Notes: generated from the letters alone by a model not told the origin. 64,000 bases of DNA from Pedobacter sp. SYSU D00535 (GCF_017355855.1 NZ_JAFEWD010000015.1:1-64000), one strand, 5' to 3'. Counted from the stretch's first letter, positions 17,880 through 27,108 are shown. Made by a program: numbers and translations.

Positions 17880-20000
17880 TTAGTACTTCAGGCTAAATTG
17901 ACCGTTCTCATTCAACTTAATGAAGTCGGCCATCACCTGCAAACTTTCGTCCTGTATAAAGTCACTGTCCTCCTTAGGTTTCACTTCACCTTTTTTAAGC
18001 GGAGGCAAGCCCTGAAGAGCACGACGAGCGTTGTCCCTAGCAAGAGCACGTGCGTCTTGCTCTTCTCGCTCCTTCTTCAGCTGCTGCTCATTGAGAGTAA
18101 CAGAGGTCTCAGCTTCGCGCTTACGGAACAAGTTAATATCTTCCATTAAATACTTATATTCAGGTGATCCCTTCATTCGCTGATCATGCTGTTTCTCGAG
18201 TTGCCCCCTAATTGAAGCAAGGTTCGCAACCGGGGAGTATTTTGCAGGTCTGATTGAATCAAAAGGAAGTGCTGAAGGCTCAGAACTCTCTCCATATGTA
18301 TCAGCCGGGAATACCATAGGAAACTGAATATCAGGAATAACGCCCTTATGCTGAGTACTACTACCGTTTATCCGATAAAACTTTGCCATCGTCAAATTTA
18401 TCTGTCCGAACTTCGGTGCCGTCCCAGCGGTAGAAGTTTTGGATCCTTGCGCTTTCAATAGCAGATCATCCACTGTACTTATGAACCTGGACATATCGAT
18501 CGCTGACTGCACTGTACCCTTTCCATAGGTTTGAGTGCCCACAACAATTCCTCGATTGTAATCCTGCACCGCCGCAGCAAAAATTTCTGATGCAGAGGCA
18601 CTAAAACGATCAACCATTACTCCTAGTGGACCTGTCCAAGCGATAGAAGGATCTTCGTCCTCATTCACCTCTGTTCTGCGTGCATCTTTAACCTGCACTA
18701 CGGGACCTGACTTAATAAAAAGGCCTGTCAATTCGATTGCTTCCATCAGCGAGCCTCCACCATTTTGTCTCAGATCAATCATGATACCATCAACATTTTC
18801 ACGCTTTAAAGTATCTATGATTCGGCGGACATCACGAGTGGTACTTTTATAATTAGGATCTCCCGCTTGGTATGCTTTGAAGTCAACATAAAACCCAGGG
18901 ATATCAATTACACCGATCTTATAGGTTTTATTTCCTGACTTGATAGTTTTTATCGATTTCTTAGCCGACTGCTCCTCTAATACCACCTTCTCCCTTACCA
19001 GGTTTATGATTTTAGGTTGAGCCGTAAGCTCTTGTCCAGCTGGAATAATTTTCAATCTCACTACTGTTCCACGTGGACCTTTAATTTTGGATACTGTATT
19101 ATCCAATCTCCATCCAATTACATCTACAAACTCACCATCTTTTCCCTGGGCCACAGCAATAATCCTGTCACCTGCCTGAAGTGTTTTTGCTTTGAAGGCA
19201 GGACCCCCAGGGATAATTTCAGCTACTTTTACAACCTCATTTTCAAGCTGTAAGCGGGCACCTATTCCTTCGAAAGTTCGAGCCATCTCCTCATTAAACT
19301 CTTGAGCCCGCTGAGGAACGAAATAATTGGTATGTGGATCAATTGCCTCGGTGAAAGCATCCATCATGGTTTGGAATGCATCCTGCGAATTGGTTTTCTC
19401 AATTTGGGAAAGAAGGTTTTGGTACCGTTGTTTCAGCGTTTCCGCGTTTTTCTGTTCATCCGTTCCGGTAAGGCGCAAATTAAGAAGGTCATACTTAACT
19501 CGTTTTTTCCAAAGATCATCCGCTTCCTGAACAGACGCTAACCACGGAAGTTTTTCCCGGTTATAGGTATAAGTATCACTTTTGTTGAAATCAAACTTAG
19601 TATTTACCTGAGAAATAGAATAGCGAAGGCGGTCTTCATACCGTTTATGGAACACATTGAACATCCTGAAGAATGCACTCAAATCTCCTTCCCGCAGGTA
19701 GTCGTCTAGTTCATACCTATATTGTTCAAACTCTTTGATATCACTTGCAAGAAGATAATTTCTACCCTCATCCATTCTTTTTAAATAACGATCAAAAATC
19801 ACCGAAGAAATCGAATCATTAACTTTAACTTTTTTATAGTGATAATTTTCAATAGCCTTCACAAGTTCCTTTGCAACTAACATTTGTTGCGGCTCAGGTT
19901 TCAGATTATTGGATCCGTCGACGTTTGTGTTTACCCTTAAATTTGCCTTGCACGCTATTGCTGCTACTACAAATAATGACAGAAATATTTTTTTAAGCAT
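17880..20000 (-). CDS. prc: Tail-specific (C-terminal processing) protease Prc, lipoprotein form
   Basis: Periplasmic serine protease of family S41 that trims C-termini of exported proteins. From the ATG at 20000 it has a signal peptide ending in AAIAC, a plausible lipobox, so the protein may be lipid-anchored. Next comes the N-terminal helical domain, a PDZ domain (about 240-330) and the S41 catalytic core. The core has the Ser within FSASASE (about 466-471) and Lys at about 494 in TYGKGT. A charged C-terminal region (DUF3340 type) follows. The ATG 24 nt upstream would put extra charged residues before the signal, so the later start is preferred. Followed by its own terminator. Confidence 0.93.
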   Translation of the reverse strand: MLKKIFLSLFVVAAIACKANLRVNTNVDGSNNLKPEPQQMLVAKELVKAIENYHYKKVKVNDSISSVIFDRYLKRMDEGRNYLLASDIKEFEQYRYELDDYLREGDLSAFFRMFNVFHKRYEDRLRYSISQVNTKFDFNKSDTYTYNREKLPWLASVQEADDLWKKRVKYDLLNLRLTGTDEQKNAETLKQRYQNLLSQIEKTNSQDAFQTMMDAFTEAIDPHTNYFVPQRAQEFNEEMARTFEGIGARLQLENEVVKVAEIIPGGPAFKAKTLQAGDRIIAVAQGKDGEFVDVIGWRLDNTVSKIKGPRGTVVRLKIIPAGQELTAQPKIINLVREKVVLEEQSAKKSIKTIKSGNKTYKIGVIDIPGFYVDFKAYQAGDPNYKSTTRDVRRIIDTLKRENVDGIMIDLRQNGGGSLMEAIELTGLFIKSGPVVQVKDARRTEVNEDEDPSIAWTGPLGVMVDRFSASASEIFAAAVQDYNRGIVVGTQTYGKGTVQSAIDMSRFISTVDDLLLKAQGSKTSTAGTAPKFGQINLTMAKFYRINGSSTQHKGVIPDIQFPMVFPADTYGESSEPSALPFDSIRPAKYSPVANLASIRGQLEKQHDQRMKGSPEYKYLMEDINLFRKREAETSVTLNEQQLKKEREEQDARALARDNARRALQGLPPLKKGEVKPKEDSDFIQDESLQVMADFIKLNENGQFSLKY

Positions 20001-20074
20001 TTCTCTAAAAGATTTATAATCCATTCTAGATATTATTATCTAAATCTATACCACGTTTTTAATTAAATAAAAAA

Positions 20075-20096
20075 GAGGCAGTTTTGTTACTGCCTC
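20075..20096 (-). terminator. Terminator of the TPR protein gene
   Basis: GAGGCAGT-tttgtt-ACTGCCTC with TTTTTTATTTAAT following on the minus strand. It lies between the TPR gene stop and the prc start. Confidence 0.8.
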
Positions 20097-20167
20097 CTTA
20101 AACATCTTAGAGCCAAAAATAGTATTATTTGTGACGTCGCAAATAAAAATATTACAATGTGACCGCT

Positions 20168-21247
20168 TTACAAGTTGGCCATCTCCGGGATATTCTTCCT
20201 TAGATTACTGTACTCTTCGAAAGCGAGCCCTGCTGCCAGGTAGTTGCCCATCTCCCGGTAAACCTCCCCTAAACTGCCCTTTATCTGCACGAGTTTCACC
20301 AAACTCTTTTTGTTTATAGCAAGGATTTCCGCTTTTCGGTAATCGCCGAGCGCTAATTCGTTTTCTCCCAGCGCATACTTCACCTCTGCCAGGCCGATAA
20401 GATTGGAAATCTTACTTTCAGTATCTCCGATCTTATCCGCCATCATATTGGCTTGGATGTAAAACCACTTCGCTTCTGAGAATTTTCCATCCAAATAATA
20501 TAAATGCCCGAGCGTCTCAAAGGATCGCATTCGTCCTACCTTATTTCCTACGCGCCGAAAAAGCGGTAGCGACTTTTGTAGGATGATCGATTCTGCCTCA
20601 CGGTAGTGACCCTGTAAGATCTTATTTTGAGCGACCAGCAAATAACCACCAGCTGTTTCAGCTGACCGTTTTAAACTACTGTTCACCTTGATGTTGGTAC
20701 GCGCCTGAAGGATAGAGGCATCAAATTTACCCAGAGCTTTATAAAGCAGCGCAAGATTTTCTGCGGTTCGGGCTATTCCCTGCTTATCTTGTAGAGACTC
20801 CTTTAATCTTAAAGCCTGAGAGAAATACCCAACTGCTTTATTCAGATCGCCGCTTTTCCCGTAATACAGCCCGTAGCTTATTAAAATATCTGCCTGACCC
20901 CTTGTATCATCTGCTTCAGCATAAATACGATTCAGGTCATCAAGCACGTGAAGAGTAGTAGCTGTTGCAGCTGTACCCGCCGGATCCGCCAATGCCAACC
21001 TTAAATATTGCTTATCCTGTAAATCCCGCAGCTTGCCGGCCTCCGCTATTTTCAGCCGGAAATATTGATCGACCTTTAGTTTCCTCAAAGTGGTAGAATC
21101 CATCAAATCTTCCGGAACTAAATTGCGGGGACCGATCCTAACCTCTTTACTTATGGTATTAGTCCCCAGAGAATCGATCGCCTGTGCCTGACTAAAGTTG
21201 GTAAGGAACAGCAGTGCTCCTACAAATAACGGTAAATTAACCCTCAT
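20168..21247 (-). CDS. Exported tetratricopeptide-repeat protein
   Basis: 359-residue protein with a signal peptide (about 1-22, FSQAQA). About five TPR units follow between residues 110 and 350, recognisable by the repeated pattern of YG or LG, A/Y and F at helix packing positions (for example GDLNKAVGYFSQALRLKE and GKFSEAKWFYIQAN). Such domains scaffold protein contacts. The N-terminal 100 residues are charged and match nothing I recognise. There is no kinase or DNA-binding part. It resembles the sensor half of Bacteroidota TPR histidine kinases but lacks a membrane anchor and kinase. Function unknown. Confidence 0.75.
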   Translation of the reverse strand: MRVNLPLFVGALLFLTNFSQAQAIDSLGTNTISKEVRIGPRNLVPEDLMDSTTLRKLKVDQYFRLKIAEAGKLRDLQDKQYLRLALADPAGTAATATTLHVLDDLNRIYAEADDTRGQADILISYGLYYGKSGDLNKAVGYFSQALRLKESLQDKQGIARTAENLALLYKALGKFDASILQARTNIKVNSSLKRSAETAGGYLLVAQNKILQGHYREAESIILQKSLPLFRRVGNKVGRMRSFETLGHLYYLDGKFSEAKWFYIQANMMADKIGDTESKISNLIGLAEVKYALGENELALGDYRKAEILAINKKSLVKLVQIKGSLGEVYREMGNYLAAGLAFEEYSNLRKNIPEMANL

Positions 21248-21349
21248 AAATTTGCGACAAATATAGCATTAACTATCTGTGTGTGTGCTATATTCATTGT
21301 GACTGAGAAGGAAACGTTAGTCTGCTGCGAAAAGTATTGGCAGTTGCTG

Positions 21350-22198
21350 CTATTGAAACACTTCCAGAGTATCAGAGTAAGAGGCCCAAACCATAAACGG
21401 ATGAGAATCTACCTTGAAAATTTCGCCTGTTGAAGAAATTCCTATTACACCTGCAAAGCCATCAAATTCTTTAAGCTCCTGCATCGACTTGTTACAGGCA
21501 TCTTCGAGAGAAAGACCATCGGTAACCCGTGTTACTATTTTTGCTGCAAGGGCTGCCCGGACAATATCCTCTCCCACCCCAGTACAGGATATCGCTGCAA
21601 AATCGTTAGCGTAATTTCCGGCTACCGTTGCCGAATCACTCACTCTACCCGGAAGTTCAAATCCTTTACCACCGGTAGAAGTAGCAGCGGCCAGTTTACC
21701 GTTCCTATCCAAAGCCACACAACCAACTGTACCTACACCCGCCGACTCCGCCAGTTTTTTTACATAGGCCTGTTTCCTGCTGGATGTTTCGGGATTGAAA
21801 TATGAAAAGCCGTGTTGTCTTGCAAAGGAAAGCGCCTCTGGCCCACTCAGTACAGAATCTTCAAAACTCATCAACTTCTCTGCTACGAACACTGGGTTTT
21901 TAACATCCTCGATATTAATAACCCCTGAAAATTTTTTCGATTCTCCGTCCATAATTGAAGCGCTCATGCGGATTTTCCCATCGCTCTGGATCTGGGAGCC
22001 GAGTCCCGCATTGAAAAGGTCACAGTCTTCCAACAAAGAAACAGCGTAGACAGCTGCGTCCATAGCCGAATGAGTTTTAAGGAATTCAAAAGCCTCCTTA
22101 ACAATGTTTGCGAGAGCATTTTGCTTTGCTACTTTTACTTCTTCCGAATCAGATGATTCGCTAAAGAATCCTCCATGAATGATGATCTTTTCCTGCAT
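21350..22198 (-). CDS. iaaA: Isoaspartyl peptidase/L-asparaginase (Ntn hydrolase)
   Basis: 282-residue plant-type asparaginase family member. The zymogen self-cleaves before the catalytic Thr157 in GVGTVGCVALD, giving alpha and beta subunits. HGG near the N-terminus, the AATSTGG motif and the beta-subunit GEDI segment support the assignment. Here its likely job is to hydrolyse beta-aspartyl-arginine dipeptides released by cyanophycinase, because its ATG overlaps the stop of the cphB gene by 1 nt (TAATG), implying translational coupling. It could also act on general isoaspartyl damage. Confidence 0.88.
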   Translation of the reverse strand: MQEKIIIHGGFFSESSDSEEVKVAKQNALANIVKEAFEFLKTHSAMDAAVYAVSLLEDCDLFNAGLGSQIQSDGKIRMSASIMDGESKKFSGVINIEDVKNPVFVAEKLMSFEDSVLSGPEALSFARQHGFSYFNPETSSRKQAYVKKLAESAGVGTVGCVALDRNGKLAAATSTGGKGFELPGRVSDSATVAGNYANDFAAISCTGVGEDIVRAALAAKIVTRVTDGLSLEDACNKSMQELKEFDGFAGVIGISSTGEIFKVDSHPFMVWASYSDTLEVFQ

Positions 22199-23106
22199 TA
22201 GTCGTAGTCTTTTACTTTCAGATACACGTCTTCTTGTACCTTTATGGCGTTATTAATCCTAAGTTCATGCTTGTGTAAATCGTATTTATCAAAAATTGAT
22301 AAAACATGCACTCGCAAATTATCTATAGATACCGGCGACCCCACATCTACATCATAAATATTCGTTTCGCTTATATATCGGCCATCAACTAAAATAGTAA
22401 GTCCCGACCCAATAGCTTCCAGGCAGAACCCTTCTGTGATTAGTAATCCCGCATCTTCGCCCAAACCCACGCCCAACATTCCCGGATTACTGGCAACGGC
22501 GTAGAAAAGCCGTCCAATTCGGCCTCGTTGGACAAAGTGCGTGTCAATGATTACGTCATCAATGAAACCGAGCCCCCCCGTAATTTGAACTTCACCCTTA
22601 ATTAAAGCCTCGCTACTACTGCCCCGATAGATCATGTTCACCGAAGCCGCCGCTGCTCCTGCAGAAGTGCCGGCTACTATAAAGTTCTCCTCTTCGTATC
22701 GCTTTTTTAATATCCTTAGAAATTCAGTGCCTCCAAAAATTGAGCTAAGTCTTAGTTGATCGCCGCCGGAAAACATCACTACATCGGCCTTTCTTGCTCT
22801 TTCCAAAGCTTCTTCAGTGTTTGCCTCTTCCCTTGTCCGGATATCGAGCACATGTACATTGTTCACCTGGAGTTGGTTGAACGATTTAATATATTCCACC
22901 CCCACTATTTCCGGGATTTTAGAAGCAGTGGTGATCACTTCCACAACAGAATTCTCCTTCTTTGATGATTCCGTTATTATTCTGCGAAGTATTCCCCTCT
23001 CAAAAAATTTTATATAATGAGGATGACTAATATTTTCGTTATAGCTCAATGAACTTCCCAGATCAACTGCACCACCTATAATTACCAGCTTCCCTTTTGG
23101 AATCAT
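22198..23106 (-). CDS. cphB: Cyanophycinase
   Basis: Peptidase S51 family enzyme that cuts the multi-L-arginyl-poly-aspartate polymer to beta-Asp-Arg dipeptides. The core has GGAVD, SGGDQLRL, the nucleophile Ser in AGTSAGA (about residue 148 from this start) and DTHFVQRGRIGRL with the catalytic-site His. I prefer the ATG at 23106 (begins IPKGKLVIIGG after Met), as in the family. A longer start at 23181 adds 25 residues. It is divergent from cphA and translationally coupled to the isoaspartyl peptidase gene. Confidence 0.9.
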   Translation of the reverse strand: MIPKGKLVIIGGAVDLGSSLSYNENISHPHYIKFFERGILRRIITESSKKENSVVEVITTASKIPEIVGVEYIKSFNQLQVNNVHVLDIRTREEANTEEALERARKADVVMFSGGDQLRLSSIFGGTEFLRILKKRYEEENFIVAGTSAGAAAASVNMIYRGSSSEALIKGEVQITGGLGFIDDVIIDTHFVQRGRIGRLFYAVASNPGMLGVGLGEDAGLLITEGFCLEAIGSGLTILVDGRYISETNIYDVDVGSPVSIDNLRVHVLSIFDKYDLHKHELRINNAIKVQEDVYLKVKDYD

Positions 23107-23229
23107 ATTATCGCGTATTACCTTTTTTATATATAATAATATATCAATTCTATGTCCAATAAGTTTTTCATCCCCGTCCAAAAAACTTTATAAAACCTGT
23201 CTGGTTATCTAATTCACTTAACGGATAGT

Positions 23230-25857
23230 ATGAAAATTCTAAATATTCAAGTGCTTCGTGGACCCAACATTTGGTCTATAAAAAAAACGAAGCTAATCCA
23301 GATGCGCCTGGATCTGGAGGAGTTGGAACACAGACCAAGTAATGAAATCCCAGGATTTAAGGAGCGCCTGGAAAAGTTGATCCCAAGCTTATACACACAC
23401 TACTGTTCCCCCGGATATGAAGGAGGCTTTTTCGAGCGGGTGGAAGAAGGCACCTGGATGGGCCATATTATAGAGCATATCGCCCTCGAAATCCAAACCC
23501 TTGCGGGGATGGATGTCGGGTTCGGAAGAACCAGGAGTACCAAGACAGAGGGTGTATACAACGTTGTCTTCTCTTATGTGGAAGAAAGTGTGGGAGAATT
23601 TGCGGCGCAGGCCGCTGTTAGGATTGCAGAAGCGCTGATAAACGGCCGAGAGTATAACCTGGAGGAAGATATCACGAAGATGCGTCAGATGCGCGATCAG
23701 GAACGCTTTGGGCCTACCACCGGGGCCATTGTTGATGAAGCTGTATCCAGAGATATTCCGTACATCCGCCTAAATAAGTCGTCGCTGGTACAGCTTGGCT
23801 TTGGGAAAAACCAGATCCGCTTCCAGGCCAGCCTAACCGATAAAACCAGCAGCATCGCGGTGGACATTGCTGGCGATAAAGAAGAAACTAAACGTATTCT
23901 GAAGGAGCAAGCAATTCCGGTTGCCGAGGGGACCACTGTATCGAGTGAGTCAGACTTGAAATCGGCAATTGCTGAAATCGGCTTTCCACTCGTTTTGAAG
24001 CCTTTGAACGGCAACCATGGTAAGGGTGCCTCTATAAATTTAAAAACGGAGGAGGAGGTGATTGCCGCCTTTGCACATGCGCAAAAATACTCAGAGGTAG
24101 TAATCGTCGAAAAATTCATCTCTGGCTACGACTTTAGGGTTTTAGTCATCGACAATAAGATGATCGCTGCAGCGCAGAGAGTACCTGCTCATGTGACAGG
24201 AGACGGTATACATAGTGTGCAACAGTTGATTGAGATCGAGAATGAAGATCCGCGAAGAGGCTATGGACATGAGAATGTGTTGACAGAAATAACGGTGGAT
24301 AGAGATACGCTTGATATCCTCCAAAAGATGGGATATACCCTGGAGACCGTTCCTTCGAAAGATGAAGTGGTTTATTTGAAATCTACTGCGAATTTAAGCA
24401 CAGGAGGAACATCAATAGACGTAACCGATATGGTTCACCCTCACAATGTTTTTGTGTGTGAGCGTATCGCTAAAGTAGTAGGTCTGGATATTTGCGGCAT
24501 CGACATTATGGCCCAAAATCTGCATCAACCCCTCGAAGAAACCGGTGGAGTTGTGCTTGAAGTGAATGCGGCCCCCGGTCTTCGAATGCACCTTGCACCA
24601 AGTGAAGGAAAACCGAGGAATGTGGCAGCACCTATCATCGACATGCTGTTTCCTCCCGGAAAAAACGCCCGCATCCCAATTATCGCTATAACCGGCACTA
24701 ATGGAAAAACCACTACTACCCGTCTCATATCTCACATCATTAAAAATAACGGCTACCGTGTAGGATATACCACATCCGACGGCATCTACATCCAGAACTC
24801 GATGATGCTGAAGGGAGATACTACCGGGCCTGCCAGCGCAGAGTTTGTGTTGAAAGATCCGACCGTAGAATTTGCAATTCTGGAGTGCGCAAGGGGAGGG
24901 ATCTTAAGAGCCGGGCTAGGCTTTAATCGTTGCGACATTGCGGTTCTTACTAATATTCAGGAAGACCATTTAGGCATAGCGGACATTCACAACCTTGATG
25001 ACTTAACCCGGGTTAAGCAAGTCGTTGTTGAGTCGGTAAAGCAGGATGGATGGGCAGTTTTAAATGCAGACAATGAATACTGTGTAAGGGTTGGCGAAGA
25101 AACCACGCATTGTAATGTGGCTTACTTCAGCATGAACGAAAATAATCCCGTGGTAGAAAAGCATTGCCGTGAAGGCGGGGTTGCTGCAATCTGCGAAAAT
25201 GGATTCCTTACTATAAAAAAAGGTGAATGGAAGATACGGGTCGCTAAAATAACCCATATTCCCATTACCTTCAACGGTACCGTCACTTTCATGACTCAGA
25301 ACGCTATGGCAGCGAGTCTGGCGACTTTCCTTTGGGGATTCAAGATTGAAGATATCCGCACAGCGCTTGAGACATTTGTACCCTCGGCAGCGCATACGCC
25401 AGGTAGGATGAACGTGTTTGACTTCCGGGAGTTTAAAATCTTGGTTGACTATGCTCATAATCCTGACGGCTTGCGTGGAATCCAGTCCTTTTTACAACAT
25501 TCGGATGCTACCTACCATACCGGTGTCATATCCGGAACGGGCGATCGCCGGGATGACGACATCCGGGAAATTGGGCGACTGTCGGCTCAGATGTTTAACG
25601 ATATTGTAATATGCCAGGAGAAATACTTCCGGGGACGCACCTATGAAGACATGATTCGTTTATTATCCGAGGGTGTTCGGGAGATAAAACCAGAGCTGGA
25701 CATAAAAATAATTCCGAACAGTGAGGAGGCTTGGAAATATATTATTGGAAAAGTCCGCCCGGGAGAGCTTATCACCATCATTAGTGACTCGATTGCAGAC
25801 GCGTACAACACTGTTAAACGCTACCAGGATAGTGAACTTATTGCAGATAAAGTTTAA
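23230..25857 (+). CDS. cphA: Cyanophycin synthetase
   Basis: 875-residue enzyme polymerising aspartate and arginine into cyanophycin with ATP. It has an N-terminal domain (about 1-215), an ATP-grasp domain adding Asp (about 216-485, with LKPLNGNHGKG and EVNAAPGLRMH), and a Mur-ligase-like domain adding Arg, with P-loop GTNGKTTT (489-496) and DYAHNPDG. All three modules are complete and the length is typical. It is head to head with cphB, so synthesis and degradation are probably controlled from one intergenic region. Cyanophycin stores nitrogen; it is best known from cyanobacteria but occurs in scattered heterotrophs. Confidence 0.95.
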   Translation: MKILNIQVLRGPNIWSIKKTKLIQMRLDLEELEHRPSNEIPGFKERLEKLIPSLYTHYCSPGYEGGFFERVEEGTWMGHIIEHIALEIQTLAGMDVGFGRTRSTKTEGVYNVVFSYVEESVGEFAAQAAVRIAEALINGREYNLEEDITKMRQMRDQERFGPTTGAIVDEAVSRDIPYIRLNKSSLVQLGFGKNQIRFQASLTDKTSSIAVDIAGDKEETKRILKEQAIPVAEGTTVSSESDLKSAIAEIGFPLVLKPLNGNHGKGASINLKTEEEVIAAFAHAQKYSEVVIVEKFISGYDFRVLVIDNKMIAAAQRVPAHVTGDGIHSVQQLIEIENEDPRRGYGHENVLTEITVDRDTLDILQKMGYTLETVPSKDEVVYLKSTANLSTGGTSIDVTDMVHPHNVFVCERIAKVVGLDICGIDIMAQNLHQPLEETGGVVLEVNAAPGLRMHLAPSEGKPRNVAAPIIDMLFPPGKNARIPIIAITGTNGKTTTTRLISHIIKNNGYRVGYTTSDGIYIQNSMMLKGDTTGPASAEFVLKDPTVEFAILECARGGILRAGLGFNRCDIAVLTNIQEDHLGIADIHNLDDLTRVKQVVVESVKQDGWAVLNADNEYCVRVGEETTHCNVAYFSMNENNPVVEKHCREGGVAAICENGFLTIKKGEWKIRVAKITHIPITFNGTVTFMTQNAMAASLATFLWGFKIEDIRTALETFVPSAAHTPGRMNVFDFREFKILVDYAHNPDGLRGIQSFLQHSDATYHTGVISGTGDRRDDDIREIGRLSAQMFNDIVICQEKYFRGRTYEDMIRLLSEGVREIKPELDIKIIPNSEEAWKYIIGKVRPGELITIISDSIADAYNTVKRYQDSELIADKV

Positions 25858-25904
25858 GAAAATTTAATATTCACAAAACATTTGGCAAGTAGTGCCGTTT
25901 CTAT

Positions 25905-25985
25905 TTATAACCAGCGAGAGTTGGTTTAATTGTGATAAGGTTTAGGTTGAAGCGTCCCGGCAATGTTCGGGACGCTTTATTTTTT
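25905..25985 (+). ncRNA. Candidate small RNA, copy 2; also the likely 3' end of cphA
   Basis: It has the same architecture as the candidate at 2870-2931: a 5' stem (AACCA / TGGTT around 25909-25926), the identical 21-nt core (25928-25948) containing GTGATAAGGTTTAGGTT, and a strong terminator with a 10-bp stem AAGCGTCCCG / CGGGACGCTT (25950-25977) and T-run. No perfect -7 element is seen upstream. This copy may be released from the 3' UTR of cphA, whose stop is 50 nt upstream, rather than have its own promoter. Boundaries are approximate. Confidence 0.5.
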
Positions 25986-25991
25986 ATACAT

Positions 25992-26180
25992 CTATAGATT
26001 CCTGTTTTTGCTGCCATTAACGACCACGTTAACATAGAATGCCGCTGTTAAAAGCCCAAATATAGATCCGGCAAAAGCCCATAGTATCGATTCAGTAACT
26101 ACCCAGCCTGTTAATACTCCAAAGATTACTGCAAGGATATAGTAAAGCCCGTCCTGATTTTCTTTCTCTTGTAGTTTCAT
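25992..26180 (-). CDS. Small two-helix membrane protein
   Basis: 62-residue protein with a charged N-terminus, two hydrophobic helices (about 12-32 and 36-54) separated by a short turn, and a basic tail. It contains several Gly residues. It is convergent with cphA. A perfect -7 box (TACTTTTG, 26194-26201) just upstream and a plausible ATG support it being real. I do not recognise a family. Confidence 0.6.
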   Translation of the reverse strand: MKLQEKENQDGLYYILAVIFGVLTGWVVTESILWAFAGSIFGLLTAAFYVNVVVNGSKNRNL

Positions 26181-26193
26181 ATCATTTTTTTTT

Positions 26194-26201
26194 CAAAAGT
26201 A
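26194..26201 (-). promoter_or_regulatory. Promoter -7 element of the small membrane protein gene
   Basis: On the minus strand this reads TACTTTTG. The predicted start leaves a very short leader (about 8-10 nt) before the ATG at 26180. It lies downstream of the terminator at 26247-26275, so the two transcripts are separate. Confidence 0.5.
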
Positions 26202-26239
26202 ATTATTCGTATAGTATTTAAGCTAAATTAATTAAAGCA

Positions 26240-26376
26240 TAAAAAAACCGTTGTATGGTCTATTCATACAACGGTATCCCAAAATTAACAATTAAAAACC
26301 TTACCCTTAAAGCCTCCGCTCAATAACGAGCTAATCCTTGGGAGAAAATTTTTCGAGCTTCAAGGCGGTTAACCTT
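26240..26376 (-). ncRNA. Candidate structured RNA of about 135 nt with terminator
   Basis: The minus-strand transcript would begin after a near-consensus -7 element (TATTTTAG, 26381-26388). A closing helix pairs the 5' CTTTAAG with a 3' CTTTAAG (6 of 7 pairs). Inside are CCGC / GCGG, a CTTG / CAAG stem with a large A/T-rich loop, and a small hairpin GCTC-gttatt-GAGC. It ends in an 11-bp terminator hairpin (26247-26275) with seven T. No open reading frame lies within. The size and long imperfect rod suggest a housekeeping-type RNA such as a 6S-like RNA, or a leader. Identity is unproven. Confidence 0.45.
26247..26275 (-). terminator. Terminator of the structured RNA candidate
   Basis: ACCGTTGTATG-aatagac-CATACAACGGT, an 11-bp perfect stem followed by TTTTTTT on the minus strand. 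It lies 200 nt beyond the ahpD-like stop, which is unusually far for that gene's terminator. Confidence 0.85.
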
Positions 26377-26478
26377 AAAGCTAAAATACGAAAGTTTGCT
26401 GGTTTAAAAAAAATGTTATAACGGCTTTTTTACCTTTTTCAATTTTAGCTTTAAATTCACTCAACCGCTGAAATTTTA

Positions 26479-27063
26479 TTAAAAAATTAGTTTTCCTGTT
26501 GCCGTTATTAGGGATGCAATTCTCACCGCATCAAAGATCCTCTCTTCCGTAGTGCCAAGCTTAATCAGGGAATCCTCATGGGCATTCACACACATCTCGC
26601 AACCATTAACCGCAGATATAGCAAGGCTCATCAGTTCAAAAAATTCTTTACCGGTAACGGGCTTCATCATAATTTGCATGCGGATACGAGCAGGAATCTG
26701 GGTATACTTCTCCTTCTGTGTGAAGTGCCTAAAACGGTAAAAAATGTTGTTGGAAGCCAACAGAGATGCACAGGCAGCTGCTTCTGCTATTTCTTCTGCT
26801 GTAGCACCGTTACTTTCTGCAAAGTTTGTAAAAAACGATAGCAGAGGCTTATTATGATTATTAACAGCTATGCTCGCACCTATTAGACCGATCTCCTTTG
26901 CTGATAAATGATCGGAGGTAAGGGTACTGCTAAAATTCACTTTCAAATCCCGCACGTATCGCGACTCACCCTTTTCAAGTAGTTCCAAACTATTGGTCCG
27001 ATACTCGGCTGGGAGGTTAATACTTTCTAATAATTCTTTGATTACTTCTGTAGTTTCGCTCAT
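26479..27063 (-). CDS. AhpD-like alkylhydroperoxidase (carboxymuconolactone decarboxylase family)
   Basis: 194-residue all-helical protein with the redox motif CEMC-VNAH (Cys155, Cys158, His162) and an upstream Glu-rich helix, as in AhpD. In mycobacteria AhpD reduces AhpC through this CxxC. Its position directly downstream of ahpC, whose C-terminus has the matching CPC, supports a working pair. A terminator separates the two genes, so expression may depend partly on read-through. Confidence 0.88.
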   Translation of the reverse strand: MSETTEVIKELLESINLPAEYRTNSLELLEKGESRYVRDLKVNFSSTLTSDHLSAKEIGLIGASIAVNNHNKPLLSFFTNFAESNGATAEEIAEAAACASLLASNNIFYRFRHFTQKEKYTQIPARIRMQIMMKPVTGKEFFELMSLAISAVNGCEMCVNAHEDSLIKLGTTEERIFDAVRIASLITATGKLIF

Positions 27064-27091
27064 TATTTTAATAATTAGTCGACAAAAAAAA

Positions 27092-27108
27092 TCCCCGATA
27101 AACGGGGA
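27092..27108 (-). terminator. Terminator between ahpC and the ahpD-like gene
   Basis: TCCCCG / CGGGGA stem with a 5-nt loop followed by TTTTTTTT on the minus strand, about 20 nt after the ahpC stop. Confidence 0.75.

Noticed and set aside
19065-19080. parS-like sequence inside prc
   Set aside because: It matches only 14 of 16 positions, breaks the dyad at one end and is fully explained by the protein code.
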